From the NCBI GenBank assembly GCA_031393505.1, contig JANMVX010000102.1, forward strand, positions 70,952 to 134,951: 64,000 bases of DNA, in the 5' to 3' direction. Below the pieces are notes generated by a model. The model did no database searches. It saw only the letters and a list, made by a program, of their open reading frames with translations, and had not been told where the DNA came from. Made by a program: the position numbers and the translations under genes. Source of the DNA: JANYHF01 sp031393505 (lineage in GTDB: Bacteria > Pseudomonadota > Alphaproteobacteria > Rhizobiales > Hyphomicrobiaceae). Positions 35,554 through 44,351 of this stretch are shown one piece after another; the stretch's first letter is position 1, and each line of letters opens with the position of its first letter.

Positions 35554-36018
35554 ATGGAACTTGGCGACCTTATCAAGCCCGACGCCGTGCTCTCAGGCCT
35601 GCGCCCGCAAAACAAGAAGGCGCTGCTGGGCGAACTGGCGCTGCGCGCTGGCGAACTCTTGAAAATCGATCACGCGTTGATTGCCGAGGCGGTGCAACAG
35701 CGTGAAATGCTGTCGTCCACCGGGCTGGGCCGCGGCATCGCCATCCCGCATGCGCGCATGAAACAGGTGTCGGCCATGTTCGGGCTGTTTGCGCGCCTGG
35801 AACAACCTATCCCCTTCGACGCCATGGATGGCGAGCCTATCGATCTGGTGTTTCTGCTGCTGGCGCCGGATGGGGCGGGAGCTGACCATCTGCGCTCGCT
35901 GGCCCGTGTCTCCCGGCTGATGCGCGATGCCCCGACGCTGGAACGGCTGCGCGGCACCCGCTCGCGCCATGCGCTCTACTCCGTGCTCACCGAGCCGATG
36001 ACCTCGAACGCCGCCTGA
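35554..36018 (+). CDS. ptsN: PTS IIA-like nitrogen regulatory protein
   Basis: 154 residues, normal for PtsN, when started at ATG 35554 (MELGDLIKPDAVLSGLRPQN). The phosphorylated histidine is His66 in RGIAIPHARM, with the flanking STGLG motif and later VFLLLAPDGAGADHLRSLAR. PtsN takes phosphate from the nitrogen PTS (PtsP/NPr) and controls potassium uptake and nitrogen or carbon responses. A DMT exporter starts 11 bp downstream. Confidence 0.93.
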   Translation: MELGDLIKPDAVLSGLRPQNKKALLGELALRAGELLKIDHALIAEAVQQREMLSSTGLGRGIAIPHARMKQVSAMFGLFARLEQPIPFDAMDGEPIDLVFLLLAPDGAGADHLRSLARVSRLMRDAPTLERLRGTRSRHALYSVLTEPMTSNAA

Positions 36019-36029
36019 GTCAAAGTCCC

Positions 36030-36914
36030 ATGACGGCGTCAGATCAGACCCGCCCGCTGGTCGCCGGCAACGCTTTCGGCGCCACCCTGGTCATCGCCGC
36101 TTCTTTGCTTTGGAGCAGCGGCGGCCTGATCGTGCGCGAGCTTGGGCCTATCGACAGTTGGACCATCGTGTTCTGGCGCTCGCTGACGGCCTTCGCCTTT
36201 CTGGTCGTGCTGGGAGTGGTGCAGGAAGGCCGCGATTTTCCGCGCGCCGTGCTCCGAATGGGTTGGTCGGGGCTGGTGATCGCCCTCTGCTACACCGTCG
36301 CCTCGATCGGCTTTGTCGTCGCCTCCAAGCTCACGACGGTGGCCGAAGTGCTCATCATCATGGCCTGCGCACCGATGTTGGCGGCGCTGCTGGGGCGGTT
36401 CGTGATCGGCGAGCGCCTGAGTGCGCTGGGCTGGCTGGCGATGCTTGCCTCGGTTGCTGGCGTCGGCCTGATGGTGTCGGACAGTTTTGTCCACGGCAGC
36501 ATCGCTGGCGATCTGGTGGCCATGGGTATCACCGGCGCGGTTGCGGTCGCCACCGTGACTTTCCGCAAGTCGCACGATGTCAGCCTGGTACCGGGCGTCT
36601 GCCTGGCCGCGCTGTTCGCGACGCTGCTGGTGTTGCCACTGGCGCATCCCCTGCCCATGCCGGGGCGGGAGCTGGGGCTATTGTCCTTCTTTGGCGCCGG
36701 CCAGCTGGGACTCGGCCTCGCACTCTATGCCTCCGGCGCCCGGCTGATCCCGGCGGCCAAGGCGGCCATGCTCGGCGTGCTGGAGCCGGTGTTCGGACCG
36801 CTCTGGGTGTGGCTGGTGTTCTCCGAAAGGCCCAGCAACGCCGGTCTGATCGGCGGCGCCATCGTGATCGCAGCGCTGGTGGCGTTCATGCTGGCGGGCT
36901 TGCGGCGGCGCTAA
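36030..36914 (+). CDS. DMT superfamily (EamA) transporter
   Basis: 294 residues with ten membrane helices and two EamA repeats. The first begins LVIAASLLWSSGGLIVRELG and the second near GITGAVAVATVTFRKSHDV; it ends with LEPVFGPLWVWLVFSERPSN, the usual C-terminal EamA signature. Likely an exporter of metabolites. It lies 11 bp after ptsN and is probably co-transcribed. It ends one base before the convergent flavin reductase gene. Confidence 0.9.
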   Translation: MTASDQTRPLVAGNAFGATLVIAASLLWSSGGLIVRELGPIDSWTIVFWRSLTAFAFLVVLGVVQEGRDFPRAVLRMGWSGLVIALCYTVASIGFVVASKLTTVAEVLIIMACAPMLAALLGRFVIGERLSALGWLAMLASVAGVGLMVSDSFVHGSIAGDLVAMGITGAVAVATVTFRKSHDVSLVPGVCLAALFATLLVLPLAHPLPMPGRELGLLSFFGAGQLGLGLALYASGARLIPAAKAAMLGVLEPVFGPLWVWLVFSERPSNAGLIGGAIVIAALVAFMLAGLRRR

Positions 36915-36915
36915 C

Positions 36916-37482
36916 TCACCACAATTCGTGGGTTTCGTCGAAGTAGCCGGCGGGGTCGATCGGCTTGCCGGGTGGCCATTGGGTTTGCGACCAGCCGGGG
37001 CGGGGCAGGGCGCCGAATTTGCCTTCGTGAAACGTCAGTGGACGTCCTTCTCTGCGGGAGATGCCCTCGACAGCGCCAATGAACAGCACGTGATCGCCCG
37101 CATCGACGGCCTGATGCAGGCGGGCGGCGAAATGGGCGATCGCGCCGCGCAGCACCGGCAGGCCGTGAAACTCCTCGAACAGATCGGTCAACTCAGGATT
37201 CGGTTTGCCCGCGAAATGCCAAGCCACCAGCTCCATATGTTCGGCCAGGATGCTGACGCCGTAGCGTCCTGCTGCCTCGATCTTGCCGATCAACCGCGCC
37301 TTGCGGCTGACCGAGACCACAATCAGCGGCGGATCGAGTGAGACCGACATGAAGGCGTTGGCCGTCATGCCGTGATCGCTGCCGCTGTCGCGCGCGGTTA
37401 TAACAGTGACGCCCGTGGCGAAAGCTCCGCAGGTGCGGCGAAGCTCCTTGGGGTCGATGCTCGGTTTGGCTCCATCACCCAT
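36916..37482 (-). CDS. Flavin reductase family protein
   Basis: 188 residues from ATG 37482 (MGDGAKPSIDPKELRRTCGA). The FMN-binding split-barrel fold shows in CGAFATGVTVITARD, MTANAFMSVSLDPPLIVVSV, and the later GDHVLFIGAVEGISRREGRP. These proteins supply reduced flavin to two-component monooxygenases. No oxygenase lies beside it. The start choice avoids a 5' extension that lacks homology. Confidence 0.9.
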   Translation of the reverse strand: MGDGAKPSIDPKELRRTCGAFATGVTVITARDSGSDHGMTANAFMSVSLDPPLIVVSVSRKARLIGKIEAAGRYGVSILAEHMELVAWHFAGKPNPELTDLFEEFHGLPVLRGAIAHFAARLHQAVDAGDHVLFIGAVEGISRREGRPLTFHEGKFGALPRPGWSQTQWPPGKPIDPAGYFDETHELW

Positions 37483-37581
37483 CTCGTATAGCAGTCCTTG
37501 CTTGATCCTGGGTTGCAGAGTGCGGTAGTTCGCGTTTCGTCTCAACCCATTTCGGACGCCCCCGCCAACTGGATGCCCGCC

Positions 37582-38430
37582 ATGAGCGCCGCCAAGCCCA
37601 CTCCCTGCATCCTCTGCGTCGCCATCACCGGCAGCCTGCCGACCAAGGCCAACAATCCGGCGGTGCCGATCACGATTGCCGAGCAGATCGAGAGCACGCA
37701 GGAAGCCTTCGAGGCCGGCGCCAGCATCGCCCATTGCCACGTGCGCGACGACGCTGGAAAACCGACGGCTGATCCCGAGCGCTTTGCGCGGCTGAAAGAG
37801 GGGCTGGAAAAGCACTGTCGCGGCATGATCGTGCAGCTATCCACGGGCGGGCGGTCCGGCGCGGGGCAAGCGCGCGGGGGGATGCTTCCGCTCAAGCCCG
37901 AAATGGCCTCGCTGTCGGTGGGATCGAACAATTTCCCCACCCGTGTCTATGAAAACCCGCCCGATCTGGTCGATTGGCTGGCCGCCGAGATGCTTAAATA
38001 CGGCGTGAAACCGGAAATCGAGGCTTTCGACCTGTCGCACATCGTTCAGGCCGCGACAATGCAGGCGGACGGGCGGTTGAAGGGTCCGCTCTACGTGCAG
38101 TTCGTGATGGGCGTGAAGAACGCAATGCCGGCGGACAAGCCGATTTTCGAGTTCTACATCAAGACGTTGAAACGGCTCGCGCCCGATGCGCTGTGGTGCG
38201 CTGCCGGGATCGGTCCGGAGCAGCTGACCATCAATGAGTGGGCCATCGCGGCCGGCGGCCATACGCGGACCGGATTGGAAGACAATGTGCGGCTAGACAA
38301 GGACCGGCTGGCCCCCTCCAACGCGGCCCTGGTGAAGCGCGCCATCGAACTTTGCGACAAGTACCAGCGACCCGTTGCGACGTGGACAGAGGCCCGCAGC
38401 CTGCTTGGTTTGCGCGCCGTGGCGGCGTAG
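37582..38430 (+). CDS. BKACE family 3-keto-5-aminohexanoate cleavage enzyme-like protein
   Basis: 282 residues. The zinc site HCHVRD is preceded by QEAFEAGASIA; other conserved parts are QLSTGGRSG, MASLSVGSNNFPTRVYENPP and GGHTRTGLEDNVRLDKDRLA. BKACE enzymes condense a beta-keto acid with acetyl-CoA, giving acetoacetate and a new CoA ester. The acetoacetate product fits the CoA-transferase genes 120 bp downstream, so the three may form a beta-keto acid degradation unit. Start at ATG 37582; ATG 37573 is also possible. Confidence 0.88.
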   Translation: MSAAKPTPCILCVAITGSLPTKANNPAVPITIAEQIESTQEAFEAGASIAHCHVRDDAGKPTADPERFARLKEGLEKHCRGMIVQLSTGGRSGAGQARGGMLPLKPEMASLSVGSNNFPTRVYENPPDLVDWLAAEMLKYGVKPEIEAFDLSHIVQAATMQADGRLKGPLYVQFVMGVKNAMPADKPIFEFYIKTLKRLAPDALWCAAGIGPEQLTINEWAIAAGGHTRTGLEDNVRLDKDRLAPSNAALVKRAIELCDKYQRPVATWTEARSLLGLRAVAA

Positions 38431-38443
38431 AAGGTCGTGCGAG

Positions 38444-38527
38444 CGGTGTCAGGACCTTGTGGCTCACAAGTGTCTGACACCCAGTAATTTACTGGACACT
38501 TACGAAATGTAAGTTCCTGACGCCGGT
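38444..38527. repeat. Palindromic element, family G copy 2
   Basis: Outer ends CGGTGTCAGGACC and GTTCCTGACGCCGG are inverted repeats. Inside are smaller stems: GTGGCTCAC, CAGTAATTTACTG and ACTTACGAAATGTAAGT. The element lies between the BKACE gene and the CoA transferase genes, and ends 24 bp before the scoA start. Confidence 0.75.
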
Positions 38528-38551
38528 GTCTATCGCGACTAGGAGACCCCC

Positions 38552-39247
38552 ATGAAGAAAGTCTACGACAGCGCTGAAAAAGCGCTTCACGGCCTGCTCA
38601 AGGACGGCATGCTGGTGGCTGCCGGCGGTTTTGGCCTTTGCGGCATTCCCGAGTTGCTGATTGCCGCCATCCGCGACGCCGGCACCAAGAACATGACGTT
38701 CGCGTCCAACAACGCGGGCGTGGATGATTTCGGTCTCGGCATCCTGCTCAAGACCAAGCAGGTCAAGAAAATGATGTCGTCCTATGTGGGCGAGAACGCC
38801 GAGTTCATGCGCCAGTATCTGTCCGGCGAATTGGAGCTGGAGTTCAACCCGCAAGGAACGCTGGCCGAGCGCATGCGGGCAGGCGGCGCGGGCATCCCCG
38901 GCTTCTACACCAAGACCGGCGTCGGCACCGTGATCGCCGAGGGCAAGGAGAGCAAAGAGTTTAACGGCCAGACCTATATTCTGGAGCGCGGGATCGTGGC
39001 CGACCTCGCCATCGTGAAAGCCTGGAAGGGCGACGAAACCGGCAACCTGGTGTTTCGCAAGACCGCGCGTAATTTCAACGTACCTGCCGCAACTTGCGGA
39101 AAGGTGTGCGTGGCGGAGGTCGAGGAGATCGTCCCCGTCGGCAGCCTCGACGCCGACTCGATCCACCTCCCCGGCATCTACGTGCACCGCCTGATCCAGG
39201 GCCCGCACGAAAAACGCATCGAGAATCGCACGGTCCGCGCGGCCTAA
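38552..39247 (+). CDS. scoA: 3-oxoacid CoA-transferase subunit A
   Basis: 231 residues, class I CoA-transferase alpha subunit. Signature near the N-terminus: MLVAAGGFGLCGIPELLIAA; later EFMRQYLSGELELEFNPQGT and the GAGIPGFYTKTGVGT loop. It transfers CoA from succinyl-CoA to acetoacetate or related 3-oxoacids. A GGAGA ribosome-binding site precedes ATG 38552. The B subunit starts 14 bp downstream, forming a two-gene operon. The exact acid is not determined by sequence. Confidence 0.93.
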   Translation: MKKVYDSAEKALHGLLKDGMLVAAGGFGLCGIPELLIAAIRDAGTKNMTFASNNAGVDDFGLGILLKTKQVKKMMSSYVGENAEFMRQYLSGELELEFNPQGTLAERMRAGGAGIPGFYTKTGVGTVIAEGKESKEFNGQTYILERGIVADLAIVKAWKGDETGNLVFRKTARNFNVPAATCGKVCVAEVEEIVPVGSLDADSIHLPGIYVHRLIQGPHEKRIENRTVRAA

Positions 39248-39261
39248 CGGAGATCACGAAA

Positions 39262-39888
39262 ATGGCATGGAACCGCGACCAGATGGCCGAGCGCGCAGCC
39301 AAGGAGCTGCAGGACGGCTGGTATGTGAACCTCGGCATCGGCATCCCGACGCTGGTGTCGAACTACATCCCCAAGGGCGTGAACGTCACGCTGCAGTCGG
39401 AAAACGGCATGCTTGGCATGGGGCCGTTCCCGACCGAGGACAAGGTCGATCCCGACCTGATCAACGCCGGCAAGCAGACGATTACGCAACTTCCGCAGAC
39501 GGCCTATTTCGATAGCGCGACGTCGTTCGCGATGATCCGCGGCGGCAAGATCGCGATGGCGATCCTGGGCGCGATGGAGGTGTCCGAGGAGGGCGACCTC
39601 GCCAACTGGATGATCCCCGGCAAGCTCGTCAAGGGCATGGGCGGCGCCATGGACCTGGTCGCCGGCGTCGGCCGCGTGGTGGTGGTGATGGACCACACCA
39701 ACAAGGCGGGCGAATCGAAGGTGCTGAAAAAGTGCACGCTGCCGCTGACTGGCAAGGCGGTGGTCAACCGCATCATCACGAATATGGCCGTGTTTGATGT
39801 GGTTCCGGGCGGATTGAAGCTGCTGGAATGCGCCGAGGGCGTGACGGAAGCCGAAGTGCGCAAGGCGACTGAGGCGGCGATTGTTTAG
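39262..39888 (+). CDS. scoB: 3-oxoacid CoA-transferase subunit B
   Basis: 208 residues from ATG 39262 (MAWNRDQMAERAAKELQDGW). The catalytic glutamate is in LQSENGMLGMGP, the SENG motif that carries the thioester intermediate. Further conserved parts are YVNLGIGIPTLVSNYIP, GGKIAMAILGAMEVSEEGDL and MGGAMDLVAGVGRVVVVMDH. Together with subunit A it activates 3-oxoacids. Upstream BKACE would produce acetoacetate, a likely substrate. Confidence 0.94.
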   Translation: MAWNRDQMAERAAKELQDGWYVNLGIGIPTLVSNYIPKGVNVTLQSENGMLGMGPFPTEDKVDPDLINAGKQTITQLPQTAYFDSATSFAMIRGGKIAMAILGAMEVSEEGDLANWMIPGKLVKGMGGAMDLVAGVGRVVVVMDHTNKAGESKVLKKCTLPLTGKAVVNRIITNMAVFDVVPGGLKLLECAEGVTEAEVRKATEAAIV

Positions 39889-40006
39889 CGTTCGCCTTTA
39901 AACCCCGATGCATGACGCCTAACTTGCCGGCCTTCTCCGAGTCCGAGTTCGCTGACACAAAATATTTTCTCAGTTTCGAAACTTTTATTACTGGCGCGAG
40001 TTTTAT

Positions 40007-40028
40007 TCTGAGATCCGAATATCTCAGA
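40007..40028. promoter_or_regulatory. Inverted repeat upstream of the ferritin-like operon
   Basis: Perfect 8-bp arms TCTGAGAT / ATCTCAGA around CCGAAT, inside an AT-rich upstream region (39950-40035), just before the ribosome-binding site (ACAGGAG). It could be an operator or a leader hairpin. Confidence 0.55.
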
Positions 40029-40047
40029 TGTAACAGGAGCGCCAGCG

Positions 40048-40740
40048 ATGAACGCCGAACGTCACGACTCTGTTTTCAAAACACGCAATTCACGCAGATC
40101 CGTCCTTAAATGGTCGGGTGGCGCGGCGGCGTTTCTTGTGCTGTCCGGCGGCATGCTGCCGAATTTCGGTATCAGCCAGGCGCTCGCCGCCGATCTCGGT
40201 ACGGGCGACATCGGCATATTGAATTATGCCTATGCCTTGGAACAGCTTGAGGCGGCATTTTACACCGCCGTAATTGACAAGCCTTACGCCAAGATATCCG
40301 GCGAAGAAATGAAAAGCCTGACAGAAATCCGCGATCACGAGGTTGAGCATCGCGACTTCCTGAAAACGGCTTTGGCCGCCAAAGCAATCCCGGGCCTTGA
40401 TGTCGATTTTTCGAAGGTGGACTTCACGTCGAGGAAGAGCGTCCTGACCACCGCCAAGACTTTTGAAGACCTCGGCGTGTCGGCTTACAACGGCGCTGGC
40501 CGGCTGATCAAGAGCGGCGACTATCTGCTGGTTGCCGGCAAGATTGTGTCGGTGGAAGCAAGACATGCCGCCACCATTCGCGACATGCTGCAACCCTTGA
40601 GCGCTTCGTTTGCCGGACCGGATGTCGTCGATAAAAACGGCTTGGATGCTGCCAACGCGCCGGCGACCGTGTTGAAGGCCGCGGGCCCATTCATCAAAAC
40701 CAAAGTCACCGCCAACGGCATTCCAGGAGTGAAATCATGA
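40048..40740 (+). CDS. Tat-exported ferritin-like domain protein, paralogue 1
   Basis: 230 residues. The twin-arginine signal NSRRSVLKWSGGAAAFLVLS (SRRxxLK) implies folded export, as expected for a metalloprotein. The ferritin-like four-helix core (Ferritin_2 type) carries carboxylate/histidine metal ligands: LEQLEAAFY, RDHEVEHRDFL, TFEDLGVSAYNGA, VEARHAATIRDM. Related proteins occur in desiccation- or stress-linked loci, but function is unproven. The next gene overlaps by 4 bp (ATGA), so the two are coupled. Confidence 0.88.
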   Translation: MNAERHDSVFKTRNSRRSVLKWSGGAAAFLVLSGGMLPNFGISQALAADLGTGDIGILNYAYALEQLEAAFYTAVIDKPYAKISGEEMKSLTEIRDHEVEHRDFLKTALAAKAIPGLDVDFSKVDFTSRKSVLTTAKTFEDLGVSAYNGAGRLIKSGDYLLVAGKIVSVEARHAATIRDMLQPLSASFAGPDVVDKNGLDAANAPATVLKAAGPFIKTKVTANGIPGVKS

Positions 40741-41396
40741 CCAACGTCCAATCGATCCTGAGCCAATTGGATCCCGATGTGACCACCCGTTTGGTGACCA
40801 ACCGGCGCGGCCTGTTTGCCAACGCGGCCAAGTCTCTCGGCCTTTTGGCGTCCGCCCCATTGGTGCTGGCCGCAGCCTCGACAGAAGTATTCGGCAAAGG
40901 TTTGCCGAAAACCATCGAGGATACCTTGAACTTCGCCTTGACGTTGGAATACATCGAAGATGGGTTCTATCGCACGGCTATCAAAAAGAACTTCATCCCA
41001 AAACAATACCGGACCGTGTTTGCCACTATCTCATTACATGAAACGCAACACGTGAAATTCCTCAGCAGTGCTTTGGGCGCGGCGGCGGTAAAGCCGCCAC
41101 AAGCCGACTTTACGGCTGGAGGAAAGTATGCTGATGTGTTTTCGAACTTCGACACCTTCTTGACTCTGTCGCAGACTTTCGAGGATCTGGGCGTGGCAGC
41201 CTACAAGGGCCAAGCCGGCAATCTGCTCGAGAATGGCGACATTCTGACCGCGGCGCTGCAGATACATTCGGTTGAAGCCAGGCACGCAGCGGCCGTGCGG
41301 CGCATCGGCGGCAAGAGCGCCTGGGATGGCGCCTTCGACGAGCCGAAATCCAAAGACGACGTGCTGGCGGCGGCAAAGCCGTTCTTGAAGGCCTAG
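40737..41396 (+). CDS. Ferritin-like domain protein, paralogue 2
   Basis: 219 residues, overlapping the stop of paralogue 1. It has an N-terminal Tat-like leader NRRGLFANAAKSLGLLASAP (RR-x-L-F). The same ligand motifs appear: LTLEYIEDGFY, SLHETQHVKFL, TFEDLGVAAYKGQ and VEARHAAAVRR. The two proteins may act as a heterodimeric periplasmic metal-binding unit. A hairpin terminator follows. Confidence 0.85.
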   Translation: MTNVQSILSQLDPDVTTRLVTNRRGLFANAAKSLGLLASAPLVLAAASTEVFGKGLPKTIEDTLNFALTLEYIEDGFYRTAIKKNFIPKQYRTVFATISLHETQHVKFLSSALGAAAVKPPQADFTAGGKYADVFSNFDTFLTLSQTFEDLGVAAYKGQAGNLLENGDILTAALQIHSVEARHAAAVRRIGGKSAWDGAFDEPKSKDDVLAAAKPFLKA

Positions 41397-41423
41397 CCGT
41401 AATTTCGGCTCGCCGACAATGAC

Positions 41424-41460
41424 AAAGCACGGACATCGCCTCAGGCGGTATCCGTGCTTC
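41424..41460 (+). terminator. Probable terminator of the ferritin-like operon
   Basis: Stem AAGCACGGACATCGCC / GCGGTATCCGTGCTT with two mismatches, then CTTTGG. It is 28 bp after the stop of the second ferritin-like gene. The remaining 240 bp to pyrB show no gene. Confidence 0.7.
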
Positions 41461-41697
41461 TTTGGTCTGGCGGCTCGTGTCAGACAACAGAGGGCCTCCA
41501 GATCCAGCACCCCTCCATCGAATGGAACGCTGTTCGACAAGGTCCGGCGCCCCGGGCGGACCGAAGGTGCGCAAGAGGAACGTGGCGAAGATCGGATGAA
41601 TTGGCGCGCGTTCTGATGGCCGCCATGCGATGCGACAGTGGGCGCTTTGCAGTCTGCTTGCCCCTGCCCCGGACTCACCCTATAGACTTGGGCTTTA

Positions 41698-42657
41698 ATG
41701 ACAGCGCTCGCGAAACTCGCCGGGGTGGCCAGCTTCCCCCATCGGCACCTGCTCACCGTTGAGAATCTCACCGGCCCGCAGATCACCGGCCTATTGGACA
41801 TGGCCGAAGACGCCGCCCAGATCAGTCGCGAGGTGCGCAAAAAGCGCGACCGGCTGGCGGGGCGCACGCTCATCAATTTGTTTTTCGAGGCTTCGACGCG
41901 TACGCAAAGTTCGTTCGAGTTGGCGGCCAAACGGCTGGGCGCCGATGTGATCAATCTTGCGGTGTCGCAGTCCTCGGTGTCGAAGGGCGAGACGCTGATC
42001 GATACCGCCGTGACGCTGAATGCTATGCGGCCGGATATGTTGGTGGTGCGCCACCATGCGGCCGGCGCTGTCGAGCTGTTGTCGCAAAAAGTCGATTGCT
42101 CGGTCATCAACGCTGGCGACGGCGCGCATCAGCATCCGACGCAGGCGCTGCTGGACGCGCTGACCATCCGCCGCAACAAGGGGCGCATCGCTGGCCTGAC
42201 GGTCGCCATCTGCGGCGACATCCTGCACAGCCGAGTAGCGCGCTCGAACATTGGCCTGCTCACCACCATGGGCGCGCGGGTGCGCATCGTGGGACCCTCG
42301 ACGCTGCTGCCGAGCGCCGCCGACCGTCTGGGGGCGGAGGTGTTCACCACCATGCGGGCCGGGCTGGCCGACGCCGATATCGTCATGATGCTGCGCCTGC
42401 AGGAAGAGCGCATGACGGCGTCCTACGTGCCGTCCAAGCGGGAGTACTTCCACTTCTTCGGGCTGGATCAGGAAAAGCTGAAATTCGCCAAGCCGGACGC
42501 GCTGGTGATGCATCCGGGGCCGATGAACCGCGGCGTGGAAATCCACTCCTCGGTGGCCGATGATCCGCGCAGCGTCATCCGCGAGCAAGTCGAGATGGGC
42601 GTGGCCGTACGCATGGCCGTGCTGGAAGCGCTGGGCCGGCACCTGCCGAACGCGTGA
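41698..42657 (+). CDS. pyrB: Aspartate carbamoyltransferase catalytic subunit
   Basis: 319 residues, second step of de novo pyrimidine synthesis: carbamoyl phosphate plus aspartate to carbamoyl aspartate. The carbamoyl-phosphate loop is EASTRTQSSFELAAKRLGAD, followed by SSVSKGETLIDTA, the active-site HPTQALLDALT, and the aspartate loop with VPSKREYFHFFG. In many Alphaproteobacteria pyrC follows, but here a palindromic element and a divergent lipoprotein gene follow instead. Confidence 0.96.
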   Translation: MTALAKLAGVASFPHRHLLTVENLTGPQITGLLDMAEDAAQISREVRKKRDRLAGRTLINLFFEASTRTQSSFELAAKRLGADVINLAVSQSSVSKGETLIDTAVTLNAMRPDMLVVRHHAAGAVELLSQKVDCSVINAGDGAHQHPTQALLDALTIRRNKGRIAGLTVAICGDILHSRVARSNIGLLTTMGARVRIVGPSTLLPSAADRLGAEVFTTMRAGLADADIVMMLRLQEERMTASYVPSKREYFHFFGLDQEKLKFAKPDALVMHPGPMNRGVEIHSSVADDPRSVIREQVEMGVAVRMAVLEALGRHLPNA

Positions 42658-42686
42658 AAGAGTGCACACGGCGGCGCCGGTCTTAT

Positions 42687-42891
42687 CCTCTCCCCCGCTT
42701 TCCGGGGGAGAGGAGACCGCGTCTCGCAGCCGACCTTTGGGAGGCAAGAGCCACGCGGTCGGTGAGGGGCAGGAGCTTGCTCCGTACCCGTCTCGGCACC
42801 GGTACGGAGCAAGCTCCTGCCCCTCACCTGTCGCTTTATCCTCGGCTTCGCCTCGGGCGACATCCTCTCCCCCTAAGTAGGGGGAGAGGAG
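42687..42891. repeat. Long palindromic element, family C copy 2
   Basis: Same organisation as the element at 20001: CCTCTCCCCC hairpin, block GACCGCGTCTCGCAG...AGCCACGCGGTCGGTGAGG, inner inverted repeat GCAGGAGCTTGCTCCGTAC / GTACGGAGCAAGCTCCTGC, then a closing hairpin CCTCTCCCCC...GGGGGAGAGG. It begins 29 bp after pyrB. Confidence 0.88.
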
Positions 42892-42933
42892 AAGATCAGA
42901 CGGCGCTGCATTCGTTCACAAATCGCCTTCAGG

Positions 42934-43347
42934 CTACACCGCTTCAATTGACGAAAAATCATTGGCGACGTAGCGCGCCATGCTGGCGCGAATTCGCTCC
43001 AGGCGCTTGTCGTCGCACTCGTCCGCGCGGGAGGCGACGACGCGCTGGATGAGGCTGCGCGCTTTGTCGAGCGAGGCGCCGAACTTGGCGACGTCTTCGG
43101 CGCGCGCGCCGTTGACCGCCTCGTAGGCCATGTAGGAGCCCTTCAGCGACGGGTAGTCTACGTGGAAACCGCAGACCTCGGCCCAGGCCGCGTTCCAGGC
43201 CAGGTTCTTGAACCGGCGCTCGGGCGTCGCCACGGCGACTGGAGCGACTGCGCCAACGCTACCGGTGGTGGGGGTCGCCTGCGGCGCGCAGCCGGGCAGC
43301 AGCACCAAAAGCGTGATCGCCGCCAAACCGGACATCCGCAATGTCAT
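42934..43347 (-). CDS. Lipoprotein of unknown function
   Basis: 137 residues. The signal ends in the lipobox LLPGC (ITLLVLLPGCAPQ), so the mature protein is lipid-anchored at the conserved Cys. The mature domain is helical: FKNLAWNAAWAEVCGFHVDY, LKGSYMAYEAVNGARAEDVA, DKARSLIQRVVASRADECDD. No family recognised. It lies 10 bp downstream of the GST gene on the same strand. Confidence 0.75.
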   Translation of the reverse strand: MTLRMSGLAAITLLVLLPGCAPQATPTTGSVGAVAPVAVATPERRFKNLAWNAAWAEVCGFHVDYPSLKGSYMAYEAVNGARAEDVAKFGASLDKARSLIQRVVASRADECDDKRLERIRASMARYVANDFSSIEAV

Positions 43348-43357
43348 TCCCGTCCCC

Positions 43358-43951
43358 CTATGCGCCGGCCTCGAACGTTTGCACGCGTTGGAAGGCGGGC
43401 CGCGCTTCCAAGATCTTTACATAGCCAGCCAAATGTGGTCCCGCCACCAGTTCCCACATAAGTCCCCAACGGATCATGGTGCCCATCATGATATCGGCGG
43501 CGGTGAACTTCTCGCCCAGCAGATAGGGACCCTTAGCGACGGCGGCGTCCATGACGGCATTGGCCTCATCGAAGGTGCCGTAAGGCGACTGGGTCGACGG
43601 CACGTCGAGGCTCATGAACTTGGCCAGGAACAGCGACTCCAGGTTGCCGACAGAAAAGAACATCCAGCGCAGATACTCGCCGCGTTTGGGATCGGTCAGC
43701 TTCGGTGCCAGAGTTCCACCAGCATATTTGTCGGCGAGATAGGTGCAGATGGCCGCGCGCTCGGTCAGCACGGCCTCGCCGTCGATGACGGTTGGCACTT
43801 TGCCGAAGGGGTTGAGCTTCAAATACGCCGGCGCCTTGTGCTCGTTTTTCGACAAGTCCAGCCGGTTCAGCTGATACGGCGCGCCAATTTCCTCCAGCAG
43901 CCAGTGCACACCGAAGGATCGGGTCTTTGCGGCGGCATAAAGCGTGATCAT
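43358..43951 (-). CDS. Glutathione S-transferase family protein
   Basis: 197 residues from ATG 43951 (MITLYAAAKTRSFGVHWLLE). The N-terminal thioredoxin fold has NPFGKVPTVIDGEAVLTERA (cis-Pro and the glutathione ES-like site) and the C-terminal helical domain contains KGPYLLGEKFTAADIMMGTM, the N-cap GxxFTxAD motif. Followed on the same strand by the lipoprotein gene. Confidence 0.88.
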   Translation of the reverse strand: MITLYAAAKTRSFGVHWLLEEIGAPYQLNRLDLSKNEHKAPAYLKLNPFGKVPTVIDGEAVLTERAAICTYLADKYAGGTLAPKLTDPKRGEYLRWMFFSVGNLESLFLAKFMSLDVPSTQSPYGTFDEANAVMDAAVAKGPYLLGEKFTAADIMMGTMIRWGLMWELVAGPHLAGYVKILEARPAFQRVQTFEAGA

Positions 43952-44037
43952 GGCGATGATCCCTGCGTTCATTTCAACGTGATCTGGCTGCGACCGAACA
44001 GCGTTGCAATCACGGCTTTCATAGGCTGATTGCCCGC

Positions 44038-44076
44038 CAAAAACAAAAAAAGCAAGGCCGGTGAGGGCCTTGCTTT
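44038..44076 (-). terminator. Intrinsic terminator on the minus strand without an assigned gene
   Basis: The stem AAGCAAGGCC / GGCCTTGCTT with loop GGTGAG is followed on the minus strand by a T-tract (TTTTTTTGTTTTT). On the plus strand only AAAA-type context is present. No confident coding gene ends just upstream on the minus strand (44080-44400), so it marks the end of an unassigned transcript. Confidence 0.8.
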
Positions 44077-44351
44077 AAAACGCCGCCTTGCGGCAGCGAA
44101 ACCATTCCGGGGCGATCACACTCAGTTGCGACTTCGGGGCTCACTCCGTTACGGCCAGCGCGAACACCGCGCCACCCAACCTTCTAACGTCCTCCCACGA
44201 CTTGGACCGGATCGTTGACACGACCACTTGTCTTCGCAGCCGCGCTAGTGCGCTTGGCTGGCAGTGCACCGACCGTTTTTTGGGGGTCCGGCGTTGTCGC
44301 GCATTGATCGCGACGGCGCACCATAGCAGCCAATTATCCGCTGTCACCAAC

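Noticed and set aside
44141..44350. A 69-codon minus-strand frame ahead of the orphan terminator
   Set aside because: It starts with TTG, has no ribosome-binding site or homology. A noncoding transcript is at least as likely.
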